Shown: one piece after another, positions 1 through 10,221 of the stretch
Layout of the letters: every line of letters starts with the position of its first letter
Numbering within the stretch: the first letter of the stretch is position 1
Origin: Aquatica leii
Taxonomy: Eukaryota > Arthropoda > Insecta > Coleoptera > Lampyridae
Length of the DNA stretch: 64,000 nucleotides
NCBI GenBank assembly: GCA_035610365.1
Contig: CM069432.1
Span: 236,558,104-236,622,103 of the forward strand
Reading direction: 5' to 3'
Position numbers and translations under genes: made by a program
Notes under the pieces: model-generated
The model's input: the letters and a program-made list of their open reading frames with translations, nothing else
The model's database searches: none
What the model was told of the DNA's origin: nothing

Positions 1-796
1 AATCACGTAGAAATTTTTTTCTATAACAGCTTGCCAGTATTTAGTTTCTCTGTTTATTACATTTTGAATTTCAGAATCAATTATTTCATTTTTATTAAAA
101 CGGTTAGAAAGATCTAGCAATTTTCGAACATTTTCGATATGTAACTTGCTCTTTTCATGAATGTTTAAATATTCGCTTAAATGCTGCCAGTCATCGTAAC
201 CAGATTCATCACCAAGGCGAACAGATTTCAAATCGCTGTCATTAAAAATTTTGCAACAGAAGCAGTAAAGTGAATTTTTTGTTTCGGAATACAACAACCA
301 AAAACGCTCAATTTTTTCTTTGTTCGGTAAAATTCTGAAGAAGTAACTATTGGAAAACTTACTCCCCGACTCCGAACTATCTCTCGGGTAAATATCATTT
401 TTGTTTTGATAATGAGCAGGGCCACGTTCTACTAATTCTTGAATATTATTAGGACGTAATTTCTTTGGCCATAGTGCAGCATCTTTCGAAAGCTGACTCA
501 TATTTACCGTTCTGGTAATTTTTGAAGGTGTTGATTTCTCGTTATCAGCGGAACTTGAAGATGTTGATGGATTGCTTTCTAGAAGATCAGTTTCTTGTCT
601 GCTGCTGATACTTGTTTCAAGTACAGGTTCAGAATATTGAGATTCAGCTGTATTATTGTTATTAATATTTAGTAAAGTAGAATCGGGTTTTGACAAAAAA
701 TGCGTAATTTTGACATGGTTTTCCAGTTCTTTCTCTCTTTTTCTTTTATTCAGCAAATTTTGGTATCCAGACAATTTCTTCTTTTTTCTGACATCC
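1..796 (-). pseudogene. hAT-type transposase N-terminus with TTF zinc finger (runs off window edge)
   Basis: Read on the minus strand, an open frame runs from about 796 to position 1 and off the window. It starts with a basic segment (KKKLSGYQNLLNKRKREKE), typical of the N-terminus of TTF-zinc-finger hAT transposases and ZMYM1-like proteins. A Ser/Thr/Asn-rich linker follows, then the finger region: ALWPKKLRPNNIQELVERG, HYQNKNDIYPRDS, and a core with W-L-L-Y-S, SLYCFCCKIF, GYDDWQHL and LNIHEKSKLH. The Cys residues of CFCC and the His of IHEKSKLH are the expected zinc ligands. No stop interrupts it here. A 3' splice-like site (TTTCTTTACAG, minus strand) precedes the frame at about 797, and a GTGAGT donor lies near 1105, so a 5' leader intron is possible. 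The dimerisation end lies outside the window. It could be an active element, a relic or a domesticated gene; the nearby TIR-like end at 1743 favours an element. Confidence 0.75.
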
Positions 797-1743
797 TGTA
801 TACTGTAAAGAAATTAATACGTAAGTAAACAAATTGACAAATTATTTATGAAAAATGGAAATGTTTCGACGTCTCAAACTCAAACTCGAAAGTATTTTCT
901 CAACATTACTTATTTCAAGTTATTTCAAAATTTATAATTTTTTATAAATAGTAATATTAGTGCTTATCAATTACTCTGTTTCAATTTATTTCAATTAACA
1001 ATGATGTTTATATAATCAAATATAAAAGGATTTTTAAATGCAAGTTTTTGGCTTTTAATGTTTTAATAAATATAAAATAAGAAATAAATTTTAGATGAAC
1101 TCACCGTAATTCACAACACAAAACACATCACTATAAAGTCTGTAAAACTACAAAAAACTAAAGTTTCAAAAGCAGATATCTTTTACCCCATGCACCTTTT
1201 CATCACGGTAAGTTAATTATCGATCGGGCATCAGGCAACAAATGAAATCGCGACCGATGCAGCGCTTAAATATATAAAGTTTCGTACATTGCAAGCTCAA
1301 ATAGGAAAAAAACGCTTGTTCGCTCGTTGGGTCGTTGCAAGCCAAATTTCAAGCCCAAACATGAATAAAATCAGGTTTGTTTGAGTTCACACAATTCATG
1401 TTATCATGTTATGTATTACGTATTCGATCAAATAAATGCTATTATTGCGTCCTCTCATTTGGAAAATATATTATTTTCGAGAAGTAATTCGGTTCCCTCG
1501 TCTCAAAAAGTAAAAATCAAAATAAACAAATAAAGAACAATGTAATAGTTAGCAATTCTTTACTGTTTTTTTTATCATTATAAATTTTGTTTTGACAATG
1601 TTGTTTGTTGCTTTATCTTTTTTTTACTTTTGAGTTTTGAGGTTTTTTGGCGCCTCGGCGCCGTTGTGCACCACATCACTTTGCCCTTATCTACGGCGCG
1701 GGACTGGCTAGTATTGAACATTTTTTTTATGGCTACGCTACAT
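797..1743 (-). mobile_element. 5' non-coding part and terminus of the hAT element
   Basis: This stretch upstream (minus sense) of the hAT reading frame is mostly A+T-rich. It has a short GC-rich patch at 1645-1705 with GGCGCC palindromes and the sequence GGCTACGCTAC at 1731-1741. That resembles the hAT terminal motif GGCTACGCCACTG, seen cleanly at 23144-23156. I infer that 1743 is close to the outer end of the element. A 69-codon open frame across 1578-1787 has no recognisable domain and is probably fortuitous. The exact terminus and TSD cannot be fixed because the other end is outside the window. Confidence 0.45.
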
Positions 1744-1979
1744 CTTACAATGAAATAATTAAAACTAATAATGAAAAACAGTGTCATTAAAGATATTTAG
1801 TAAAATTAGAATCAGCTTGACAACTAACATACATTTAATTCAAGCTGCATTTTTTAAGCTAAATACAATATCTAATTACGAACAAAATAAACGTATTTTT
1901 TAACAAACTAAAAACAGTATCTATTCACTTCATCAAATACGCAAACATGTTTTGGAAATTTATAAAATAATCAGTTACC

Positions 1980-4260
1980 CTACATAACTATATTTGGCAC
2001 TGCTAATTTCTTTACATTTTGTTCCCATTTAATACCTGAAACGTCATTCTCGTCTATTTTAAAAAGAGTCCCACGATCATTGCATATCTTTAGAAATGTA
2101 ACAAGGATCTCTCCATGTTCTCTCTCTCCAAAATCCGATGAACACACGAGCATATCTATATTCTTTCTTTTTGTGATGGTAATAAAATCACCGTTTTTGA
2201 AACTGTGATTCATATCAGCAACCGATTTTAAACAGGAAGGCCTGTTTGCATCGAAGTTGTTATCCAAATTGGCCGTAAATTGTTGAAGACATTTTTTTGT
2301 ATATCATTGTCAGAATCGGTATAGATTTTAGCAGCATCTAATTTGGCAGTATTATATTGAGGATATGTAATGTCATCCAAGTTAAAGTAAGTACAGAAAT
2401 CGTTACAAAAGCAACTGGGTTCTTCATATATACTTTACGACCTACAAACGCGTTCTCTCGTACCTGGTGCACCTCCAGTGTTCCAACAAAAGGTTTAATG
2501 TGGTAACATTTTCATCAATTATTGTCTTTTGTAATTGAATTTCTTCTTCAAAAGTAACAAATCTTTTAATACCAGGACACTGATTTTCTATAGCCTTACT
2601 AAAAGCGTTTACTGTAGAAATGACCACTTTCATGATAGTTCCAGGTGAAATTACTTTGGGTATGCTTCAGTCAATATACAAGCCAGGTAAAAAACATGTT
2701 TGTTCCGGTATCGTGTCACAGGACCGTCGCTTAAAAAATGTACGTTTTCTACTGAATACAGCAGGAGTTTCATTACAGGTTTTAGCTAAAGCTTAGATCT
2801 TCAGATATTGTAGCGACTTTGTCTTCTTCTTCGTATATACGACCACAGTGCGCGACCCAACAAAACGGAATTTTGGATTTCTTCAGAATATTTTGTGTTG
2901 TAATTTCCTAAAAAGTCTATGTGGACTACAGCATCTTTATCAGTTAAGTTAACTTTTAAACTTGATGGTTTGGTATTGATGTACAATATTTACCTCATGC
3001 CATAAAAAAAGTACCCAAGCTGTGTTATCGTTTCGGAGCATATTTCGACGTTTGTTTAGTGTATTTTTTGATTTTACGACGTTCTTGGTGAATCAAAATA
3101 GAATTGTCAAACTTGTGATAATATATTGAATGTGTTTTGCAGTTGATACAATCTCGTGAAAGACATTTTTCATTGTATTGATCGCAACACAAAAAATGAA
3201 GCTTGATAGTTTGCAAAATCTATAATTCTATCTTGTTTTAAAGAAACCAATGTCGCATGAGTAACACATAAGCACGTTTCTTTTTGATGAACGCTTGGGG
3301 ACACAACCCAAAAGCCGAATACGACAAAATAATGCGTAACTTATTAATATTCATTTAGTTTTCACAAACCTTATGTGTAAATTTTTCATATAATTCTCCA
3401 AGAGTCTTTTCTGTTTTTTATTTTATTTCTTGTAATAATATCTTTTTTACCTAGGCATAAACGACTATTACAATCTTCTTCAAAATACTTAATAACTGCT
3501 TTTCATAATTTAAAACTTGTCTTATCCCTTGTCTTTTGTGTTATATCCAGTAAACTTTTCTCTATAGTTTGTGATTGTCTCATAGGCATTATATTAATTT
3601 TTCCCAAAACACTGTCATTTTTTACCATTTTTCCACTTAACACTCTTCGAAACAATTTTTTCTTATCATCATTCTTTGCCAGTTCTAGATTTTCTTTGAT
3701 TTGACTAAATAAAAAATAAAAACCTCACAAAATAATGTTTATTTACTCTTTCCACATTCTCTTGAATATTATCTTTTAAAAATTCCACAACGTTGGTGTT
3801 TCGAGTCATTTCTTCTTTTGCTATCCGATTTAGCTTCTTTTGATAATTCTTAACCTTTCGTCTTAATTTTGCATTTTTGTTTCTTGGTAAGTGTATTATG
3901 TCGTTTTCGTTGAATTTCAGATCTTCTTTTATCAGCTAGAACAATATTATTTTGCATTAGAAGAAGTATGAACGGGTTTTCATTATTAGATGAAAGCGGT
4001 GTTACTGAAAAATTTCTGGTAGATTGTTGCTTTAGGCGATCTCTACGCTTTTTAGTTTTTTCTCTCCATATCTTTCTGGCAGCTCTTTGCATTTTATCAC
4101 TCATATCTTTAACACTCTTAATTTGTCCTTCTTGTCTTTGTCTTTCTTTCTCTTTTAATTCAGGATTCTTGACTGGATTATTTTTAATTCTTTGATAGCG
4201 CAACCTTTCAGCTTGTCGTTTTTTTTTCTAGTCTCTCTTCCTGATTTATATTTAACAAAA
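1980..4260 (-). pseudogene. Decayed insect multicopy transposon-like gene, unclassified family
   Basis: Minus-strand pieces in consistent order form one broken gene. N-terminal (3850-4203): a Lys/Arg-rich segment of repeated RxxRxR type followed by VTPLSSNNENP and ADKRRSEIQRKRH. Middle (about 3430-3700): NLELAKNDDKKKLFRRVLSG and a conserved-looking block YFEEDCNSRLCLGKKD. A Cys-rich piece (3025-3216) has CLSRDCINCK. Next (2801-2986) comes VHIDFLGNYNTKYSEEIQ, and at the C-terminus (1980-2267) SFKNGDFITITKRK. I recognise this order from multicopy 'uncharacterised' proteins in aphid and beetle genomes, with the Asp in the H-x-D-F-x-x-N-Y motif conserved. Stops and frame changes separate the pieces. 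The biochemical role is unknown. The Asp motif could be part of a nuclease-like fold, but that is inference. Confidence 0.55.
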
Positions 4261-5886
4261 GCAAGTTTCTAAAATAAATAAAATGGAGCGTTAAAATAGC
4301 AAGTTTTAGCAAGGTATATCTTTTGTAATTCTCCTGGATTATATGTATTCCCCCTGGCATAAAAACTACCAGAGGAGTGACGCCAGGGAAGTGACAAAAT
4401 CGTACATAGATTTGAAATACTGTTACTACAATTCAAAGTAATTCATGAAGCATGTGCACAATGACCTTTTTTTTTACAAATACACAATAATCAAACATTA
4501 AAGTTTAAAATATACACTTACCAGAGGAAATACTGCAATCACTGGCAAAATGCAACTTGAAGACTGACGCGTTTAGTGTGGGAATTTGTCCAACCGCGTT
4601 AGCTTATAGCTAAAATGACTGTTTACTACGCACTTCTTAAGGTTAAGATAAATTTCGCCAGGTGAGGGTGACACTGTGCTGACGTAAAAAACAGTGATTA
4701 TTTTAAACACTACTATATATTTTTACAATTTAATTTACGGAAATACGTTTTGATTTGTATTTAGTTATGAATTAAGATTAGAAGTAACATTAGATCAGTT
4801 AAATATAGAATATATGCTTACAATTCTAATGAAAATCGTTATGACTGTGTGCCTGGAGCAGAAATCGTTTTTACAATTTTACAAGGCAAAATTACATCGG
4901 AGGATTTTCAAAATGGTGCCAAAATTCTTTAAAAAATTATCTTCACCTAGGTACAGAGGCATTTTTAAAATTTTTTTTTCGGGACCTTAGATAATATCAA
5001 AAAAATTTGAAATTTAATAGAAGAACTCTGCTACTGACAAATTCAGGGGAGTATACATTTTACCTTATTTTCAATATTAATGTCTAAAGTTAAATATTTA
5101 TTAGAATTTTGTGATATGGTCCAAATAAAAGGCAATATTCTTTATAACTTACGGGATAAAATAAATTATTAAATTTGGCATAAAGTTTATCAATGGACAA
5201 TTAAAATCCCAAATATTGTATATTCACCCTAACAACGCAGCAATCTTGTAAGACTGTATAAGTTTTATTTTCTTATTTCAATGCTGATGTGTTTATTTAG
5301 GTAACCGCACATTGATGAGGTTGAGGTAGAATAGAAATACACGCTTTTCTTCAATTTTCGGTCGGTCTATTTATAAACATGGTTAATGCAGACTTTATAA
5401 GTTTCTTTTAACTTTGTTGATAGCGATGACATGAAATGTTAAGTGTGTTTATAATGAATGCAGCACATTTTCTATTGAAAACTTTTACGTTAAAATTTGA
5501 TTTTTGTAAATTCCTATTTATGGATTTTTGAACATATAATATCTATTCAGCTGATAATAAAGTTTAAGCTATTTTGTAATGAAATGTTTTCTTAATAATT
5601 CAGATTAAAGTTATTGTATAGATGTAGAACGGTGTTTGAAAATATTGTAAGGAAAATAGTTCTTTATGGTTATTTAGTTTAAATGTTTATTTTTTGGTAC
5701 CTACATATTTCTTTATTTCCAAATTAGAAAAATGGTTAAATCTGCATACAATAAATTTTATTACTTATTTTAGGAATCATTGCACTAAAAAAAGGTGCAA
5801 TTTTACTACAAAAATCATTGATCACAAAATGACCAATGATTTTCATAGTAAAATTCTTTACTGGATGAAAAATTACATATTATATA
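4261..5886. other. A+T-rich spacer without recognisable gene
   Basis: No open frame with family resemblance, no RNA gene and no clear repeat was seen. It separates the decayed multicopy gene from the first mariner. Positions 4340-4700 may still belong to the non-coding 5' part of the preceding element, but no terminal repeat was found. Confidence 0.4.
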
Positions 5887-5888
5887 TA

Positions 5889-7806
5889 CAGTGTGTCCGA
5901 AAAGTATGGAATATATTATACAGGTCGATAAATATGCACTTTACACGAAAAAGTTGTAAATAAAAGTTGTTTATCACTTAGTTATCTACCACCTGGGAGA
6001 TATCAATTTAAATTTTTGCTGTAAAAAAATCGCAACGAATAACACTTACATTTTTTTAAATGGCAAGGCACATCTTTATTATACTCATTTGATAGAGTCT
6101 TTTTTTCTCTTTTCAACCATATAAAACTTGAATACCTTTACATCAAAAAAATTTCAAGAAAAACAAGGACATGTCTAACAAATTTATTTTACTGAGCAGT
6201 ATTAATCAGGTACGTAATATGTAGTATTGAAACAATTGAATGCACTGTCACAATAGCAAATATTAAACTTTAAATATATTTACATAAAATTGTTATAACA
6301 AAAAAATGTATTTAAACTAAACTTACAATAAATGTTCAAAATGTAAACCATTCATAATTTGACAGTGGTAAATTCGATTTTTAAAACCATCGATTGCTTT
6401 TGAAATCATATCTCGAGTTATAGCTCTTATCTCGACTCTAATGCGATTTTTAAATCTTCAACATTATCAGGTCTATTTACATAAATTTTGCTTTTAATAT
6501 AGCCCCAAAGAAAAAAATCTAGTGGACTTAAATCCGGCGAGCGAGCAGGCCATTCTATCGTACCTCTTCTGCCTATCCATGTATTTTGAAAAGTATTATT
6601 AAGAAAGTGGCGGACATTAATTCCAAAATGTGGAGGTGCCCCGTCTTGTTGAAGCCATATTCTGTTATGAGGTATATCTGGATCTACTTCATTTGGAAAT
6701 AACTCGGCCAAAGCAGGAACTAACTCAAATTTTAAGAAATCGAGATAAATATTCGTCGTTAAACTACCTTCAAAAAAATATGGCCCCAAAATTTGACTTC
6801 CAATCATTCCTACCCAGACGTTGACTTTCTGCTGTTATTGGGTGTGTCCTTCTAGATACCAGTGAGGATTTTGTGAAGACCAGTAACGTGTGTTTTGTTT
6901 GTTAATTGTGCCGTTTAAACAAAACGTGGTCTCATCAGTAAAAAGGATATTTTTATGAAAATGTGCATCTCGTTCAAGTTTGTTTGTTATTGTTTCACAA
7001 AACTCCAGCCTTCTGTCCAAATCGTCTTCAAATAATTCTTGAACTACACAAGCTTTATAAGGATGAAATTTTTCTTTTTTTAAAACGTCATGTACAGCCG
7101 ATTTATTCAAATTATGGTCTCTAGCAATTTGCCGAACAGAAATTTGTGGATTTTCCTCAACAGACAAGAACACATTTTCTCGTTCCACATTACTTAATGA
7201 CAAAGGTCTACCAGTTCTACTCGCATCTTTCACCGAACCTGTCTCATGAAATTTCCGCCAAATTTTGCTTACCGTGGACTGCGAAATGTTTAATTCTGGG
7301 TGCAAGTTATTAAATAAATTACATACTTCGTCTTGGGTTCTTCTTCTATCTCCATATCCCAGAATCATTAAAATTTCAATTCTATGTTTCTCAGATAATT
7401 GAGCCATATTTCAAGCACTAACAAATAGCAAAGTGTGACAGTGTTCTAAAGTGCATTCAATTGTTTCAATGCTACATATTACGTACCTGATTAATACTGC
7501 TCAGTAAAATAAATTTGTTAGACATGTCCTTGTTTTTCTTGAAAATTTTTTGATGTAAAGGTATTCAAGTTTTATATGGTTGAAAAGAGAAAAAAACACT
7601 ATCAAATGAGTATAATAAAGACGTGCCTTGCCATTTAAAAAAATGTAAGTGTTATTCGTTGCGATTTTGTTTACAGCAAAAATTTAAATTGATATCTCCC
7701 AGGTGGTAGATAACTAAGTGATAAACAACTTTTATTTACAACTTTTTCGTGTAAAGTGCATATTTATCGACCTGTATAATATATTCCATACTTTTCGGAC
7801 ACACTG
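5889..7806 (-). mobile_element. DD41D mariner-family transposon with ~365-bp TIRs
   Basis: The element is bounded by CAGTGTGTCCGAAAAGTATG at 5889 and its reverse complement ending at 7806, with TA duplications at 5887-5888 and 7807-7808. The two ends remain inverted repeats of each other inward for about 365 bp (roughly 5889-6252 and 7436-7806), with only scattered differences and a small indel. This is far longer than the ~30-bp ends usual for mariner. The total length is 1,918 bp. It encodes one transposase on the minus strand, whose start codon lies about 30 bp inside the right TIR. It directly abuts the left side of a BEL/Pao remnant. Confidence 0.9.
6324..7407 (-). pseudogene. Mariner DD41D transposase, one nonsense codon and one frameshift
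   Basis: This is a cut-and-paste transposase. It starts at the ATG ending at 7407 (MAQLSEKHRIEIL). A paired-like helix-turn-helix region follows (QSTVSKIWRKFHETGSV, then GRPLSLSN) and a second one (VRQIARDHNLNKSAVHDVL). First catalytic Asp: ILFTDETTF. Second: WLQQDGAPPH. Third: SPDLSPLDFFLWGY, with 41 residues between the second and third Asp, giving DD41D. An in-frame TAA at 6835-6837 splits the protein. The frame then continues unchanged through VNVWVGMIGSQILGPYFFEG to ALESR near 6430. A one-base shift is needed to read the natural end (KNRIYHCQIMNGLHFEHLL, stop at 6324-6326). The full length would be about 361 residues, normal for mariner. All three catalytic Asp codons are kept, so inactivation looks recent. 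Confidence 0.9.
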
Positions 7807-7870
7807 TATGTATAATTATGCTTAGGTAATTTTACATTTATGATTAAGTATTACTGCAAAAAAAATTGAT

Positions 7871-8007
7871 AAATTTTTTGATAAACGAATATGTAGGTAT
7901 GCACTTAAAAAATACATTTACTAACTAACCATGATACATAAAAATTACTTAAACAATTCGAAGAACTACTCGAGGCACTCTGGCATCTTTGTTGATAAAT
8001 CGTACAT
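7871..8007 (-). repeat. Putative 3' LTR remnant of the BEL/Pao element
   Basis: This is a direct-repeat partner of 10086-10221. Both contain GATAAACG near one side and end, in minus sense, at TGTACGATT or TGTTCGATT, the TG start expected of an LTR. The repeat is diverged by roughly a fifth, so the copy is old. Confidence 0.5.
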
Positions 8008-8039
8008 TTTGGATTTGGTTGATTGTATTTATCTTATGT

Positions 8040-9100
8040 CGTTGTGTTAAACGTTGCATTAATTGATACCCGTCGAGTCGGTTCAATTTTAAATCTAGCA
8101 TTAAGATCTGGTAGCGTGGTATACAATCGTCCCATTAAAAAATGCTCTGGGGTCAGTGCTTGTAAGTAATTAAGATTGGAATCAGAGGAGATAAGGATCA
8201 AGCCTTCAAAATAGATTTGATTTGTAAGAGGACGGTATACAAATCTTTAAAAGTTAATGGGACATCGCTGAGAATTTTTTTTAAGGTGGTGTTTTGTGCT
8301 TTTAACTCGCGCTTCCCAAACCTCGCCAAAATGTGAAGCCTGTGGTGGAATAAACTGCCATTCGACCCTTTCATTATTAATTTTTTCAATAATATTTTAA
8401 CTTGCTGATTGCAACTAATAGTTGTGAGTAATGTTATAAGTGCTTCATTCTTGTCATTTAATTATTTTATGTAAATTTTCTTGCATAGAACTGTGATACA
8501 TCTTGGTACAATCATTTTATTAACATATTTGAGTTGATCAACAAATTTAGCCACCTTGTATAAAAGTTTAGCGGAATAGTGTCGTCCCAGTCAATGTTTA
8601 ATTGCCACAATTGTTGTATGATCAGGAATTATTATCATAGGATTACTTGCCAACCAATAGGATCAAATAACGCCGGCGTAAGGGATAAAATATTTTTTTT
8701 GTAACGTCTCTGGGCGATGTGTTCGAAAAATTCCAAATAACTTCTAATGCCTTATTTATACATTCTGGTAAGAGTTTGGTTTTAGTACTAGATTTGGTTT
8801 TCTTTATTTTATTGACATTACTTTTAAATTTAACTACTTTAAACCCTGTGGTACTTAATATAAACGTTATGTTTTGTTTAGTTGTTTTTAATTCTTGAAT
8901 TTAGTTTGAATCTGTGAGAACATCATATATATCAGCAGTAACAATCAACTGATATACACGGGATCTAACTAAAATTGAAAGCAGATCATTTCGCAGCGTT
9001 GGACTTACTTGTAACGCGTTTATAGACAAACCTACTTCTGATCTGCAAGATCCATCAAAAACTATACGAAGTTTAGTAGTTTTACTGGACTCTTTAAGGT
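8040..9100 (-). pseudogene. BEL/Pao pol remnants (RT and integrase pieces)
   Basis: Short collinear minus-strand matches cover the pol region. RT motif start at about 8930-9070: FDGSCRSEVGLSINALQVSP, then NDLLSILVRSRVYQL. Integrase C-terminal part at 8198-8389: KRELKAQNTTLKKILSDVPL followed by TFKDLYTVLLQIKSIL. Then LQALTPEHFLMGRL at about 8120-8160, the characteristic end of BEL integrases. Most of RT, RNase H and the integrase core are deleted or scrambled by frameshifts and stops. Confidence 0.75.
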
Positions 9101-9105
9101 ATTGC

Positions 9106-9823
9106 TTACATACATGCTGTTAAACTTGAAATTTTTTCAATTCTACCAATCGAGTTTAATTTCAAAAATGATTCACAGTCTTGTAAAGAATGAGCGTATG
9201 GCTGAAATTGTTTTTTGACTTCTACCTTCGCAAGGGAAACTGAAGGTGAATTAGTTCTCTCGATAACACCGTGACGTTTCTCTAGAAGTTTGATAAATTC
9301 ACAATAACTTCGCAAACACAAAGATTTCCATTCAATTCTATAATTTGAATGTACAGTGTTTAAAGCACGAATCATATTACCGGGTTTACCCTGTAAACTA
9401 GAAAGAGCATAATTTATTATGTACCATATACGTGTGAAACTATCGGCAAACTGTCGCCATAATGTAAAGTTACCGTCGAAATGCGATAGTTCTATTCTCC
9501 GAAGTTTAACGTTGCTTACCCCACTTGTTCGGCCTTGTGAACTAAAAGAATTTGTAGTGCCGTTAGATATTACGTTAATACCTGCATGTTTTTCTAAAAT
9601 TTTGGCTGCTTGCGCCATTAAATCATAATAAGAATTGACGTTCTTTCAGGTTTTTATCAATATCTTCATCTAGCAGTTCAATTCCACATTGAACTATTTC
9701 AAAGGAACCTAACAACCGTTCAAATTTATTTACACGTTTTTGCAACGTAGTTTGAGTTTTCAAATCACCACGTTTGAAGTTTAGTTTTTTTAAAACAATT
9801 TTGATGGATTCTGAATTCGACAT
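9106..9823 (-). pseudogene. BEL/Pao gag (DUF1759-type) remnant
   Basis: Two minus-strand frames are joined by a shift near 9620. The first (9623-9823) is a helical N-terminus. The second (9106-9618) contains LRRIELSHFDGNFTLWRQF, then INYALSSLQGKPGNMIRAL and NYRIEWKSL. The F-D-G-x-x-x-x-W core and the L-x-G-x-A/P-x-x-x-I-x-x-L block are the hallmark of the gag-like domain in BEL/Pao polyproteins. The protein ends early at a stop near 9106, where an intact polyprotein would continue into protease. Confidence 0.75.
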
Positions 9824-10085
9824 CCTTCTAGGCGATAATAAGGAAATTAATTAGGGATAATAGAAAAAACAGCTACATTTGTTATGACACCACGCCGTTT
9901 TTTGTTCAATCCTAAAGGATATAGTGAACCCTTTCCGATTTGACCTTTGCTTAGTAGCGGATTTTAATTGTTTATCTTCGGTATATACGATATTAGATAA
10001 ATTTATTAATCCGACTTAAAGGACCAATACGTTGTGTTGTTACTTATTTAAAATATTCGAGTTAGTTTTAGATAATGGGAATTTT

Positions 10086-10221
10086 TGATAAACGGATTCG
10101 TTTACACTCTACGAAATAGGTTTACTAACTAACCATAATACATAAGAAAACTAAAAATTATGTGAACAATTTGAAGCACTACCTTTAGGCACTCGGACAT
10201 CTTCGTAGATGAATCGAACAT
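10086..10221 (-). repeat. Putative 5' LTR remnant of the BEL/Pao element
   Basis: Partner of 7871-8007 in the same orientation. The second long-TIR mariner begins within a few bases of its outer end. Confidence 0.5.

Larger units (their letters stand above)
7809..10221 (-). mobile_element. Degenerate BEL/Pao LTR retrotransposon
   Basis: On the minus strand the order gag, reverse transcriptase, integrase is preserved at reduced length (~2.4 kb versus ~6 kb for intact members). A direct repeat of about 135 bp occurs at both ends (about 7871-8007 and 10086-10221), sharing TTTACTAACTAACCAT and a common boundary reading TGT(A/T)CGATT on the minus strand. I take these as LTR remnants. No convincing primer-binding site or target duplication was found. 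Mariner elements flank it on both sides. Confidence 0.7.

Noticed and set aside
1578-1787. 69-codon minus-strand frame across a GC-rich patch
   Set aside because: It overlaps the presumed hAT terminus and has no domain.
9870-9910. Possible tRNA primer-binding site (TGGTGTCATAAC, minus) of the BEL element
   Set aside because: It is not adjacent to the end of the LTR-like repeat and lacks a CA before it.
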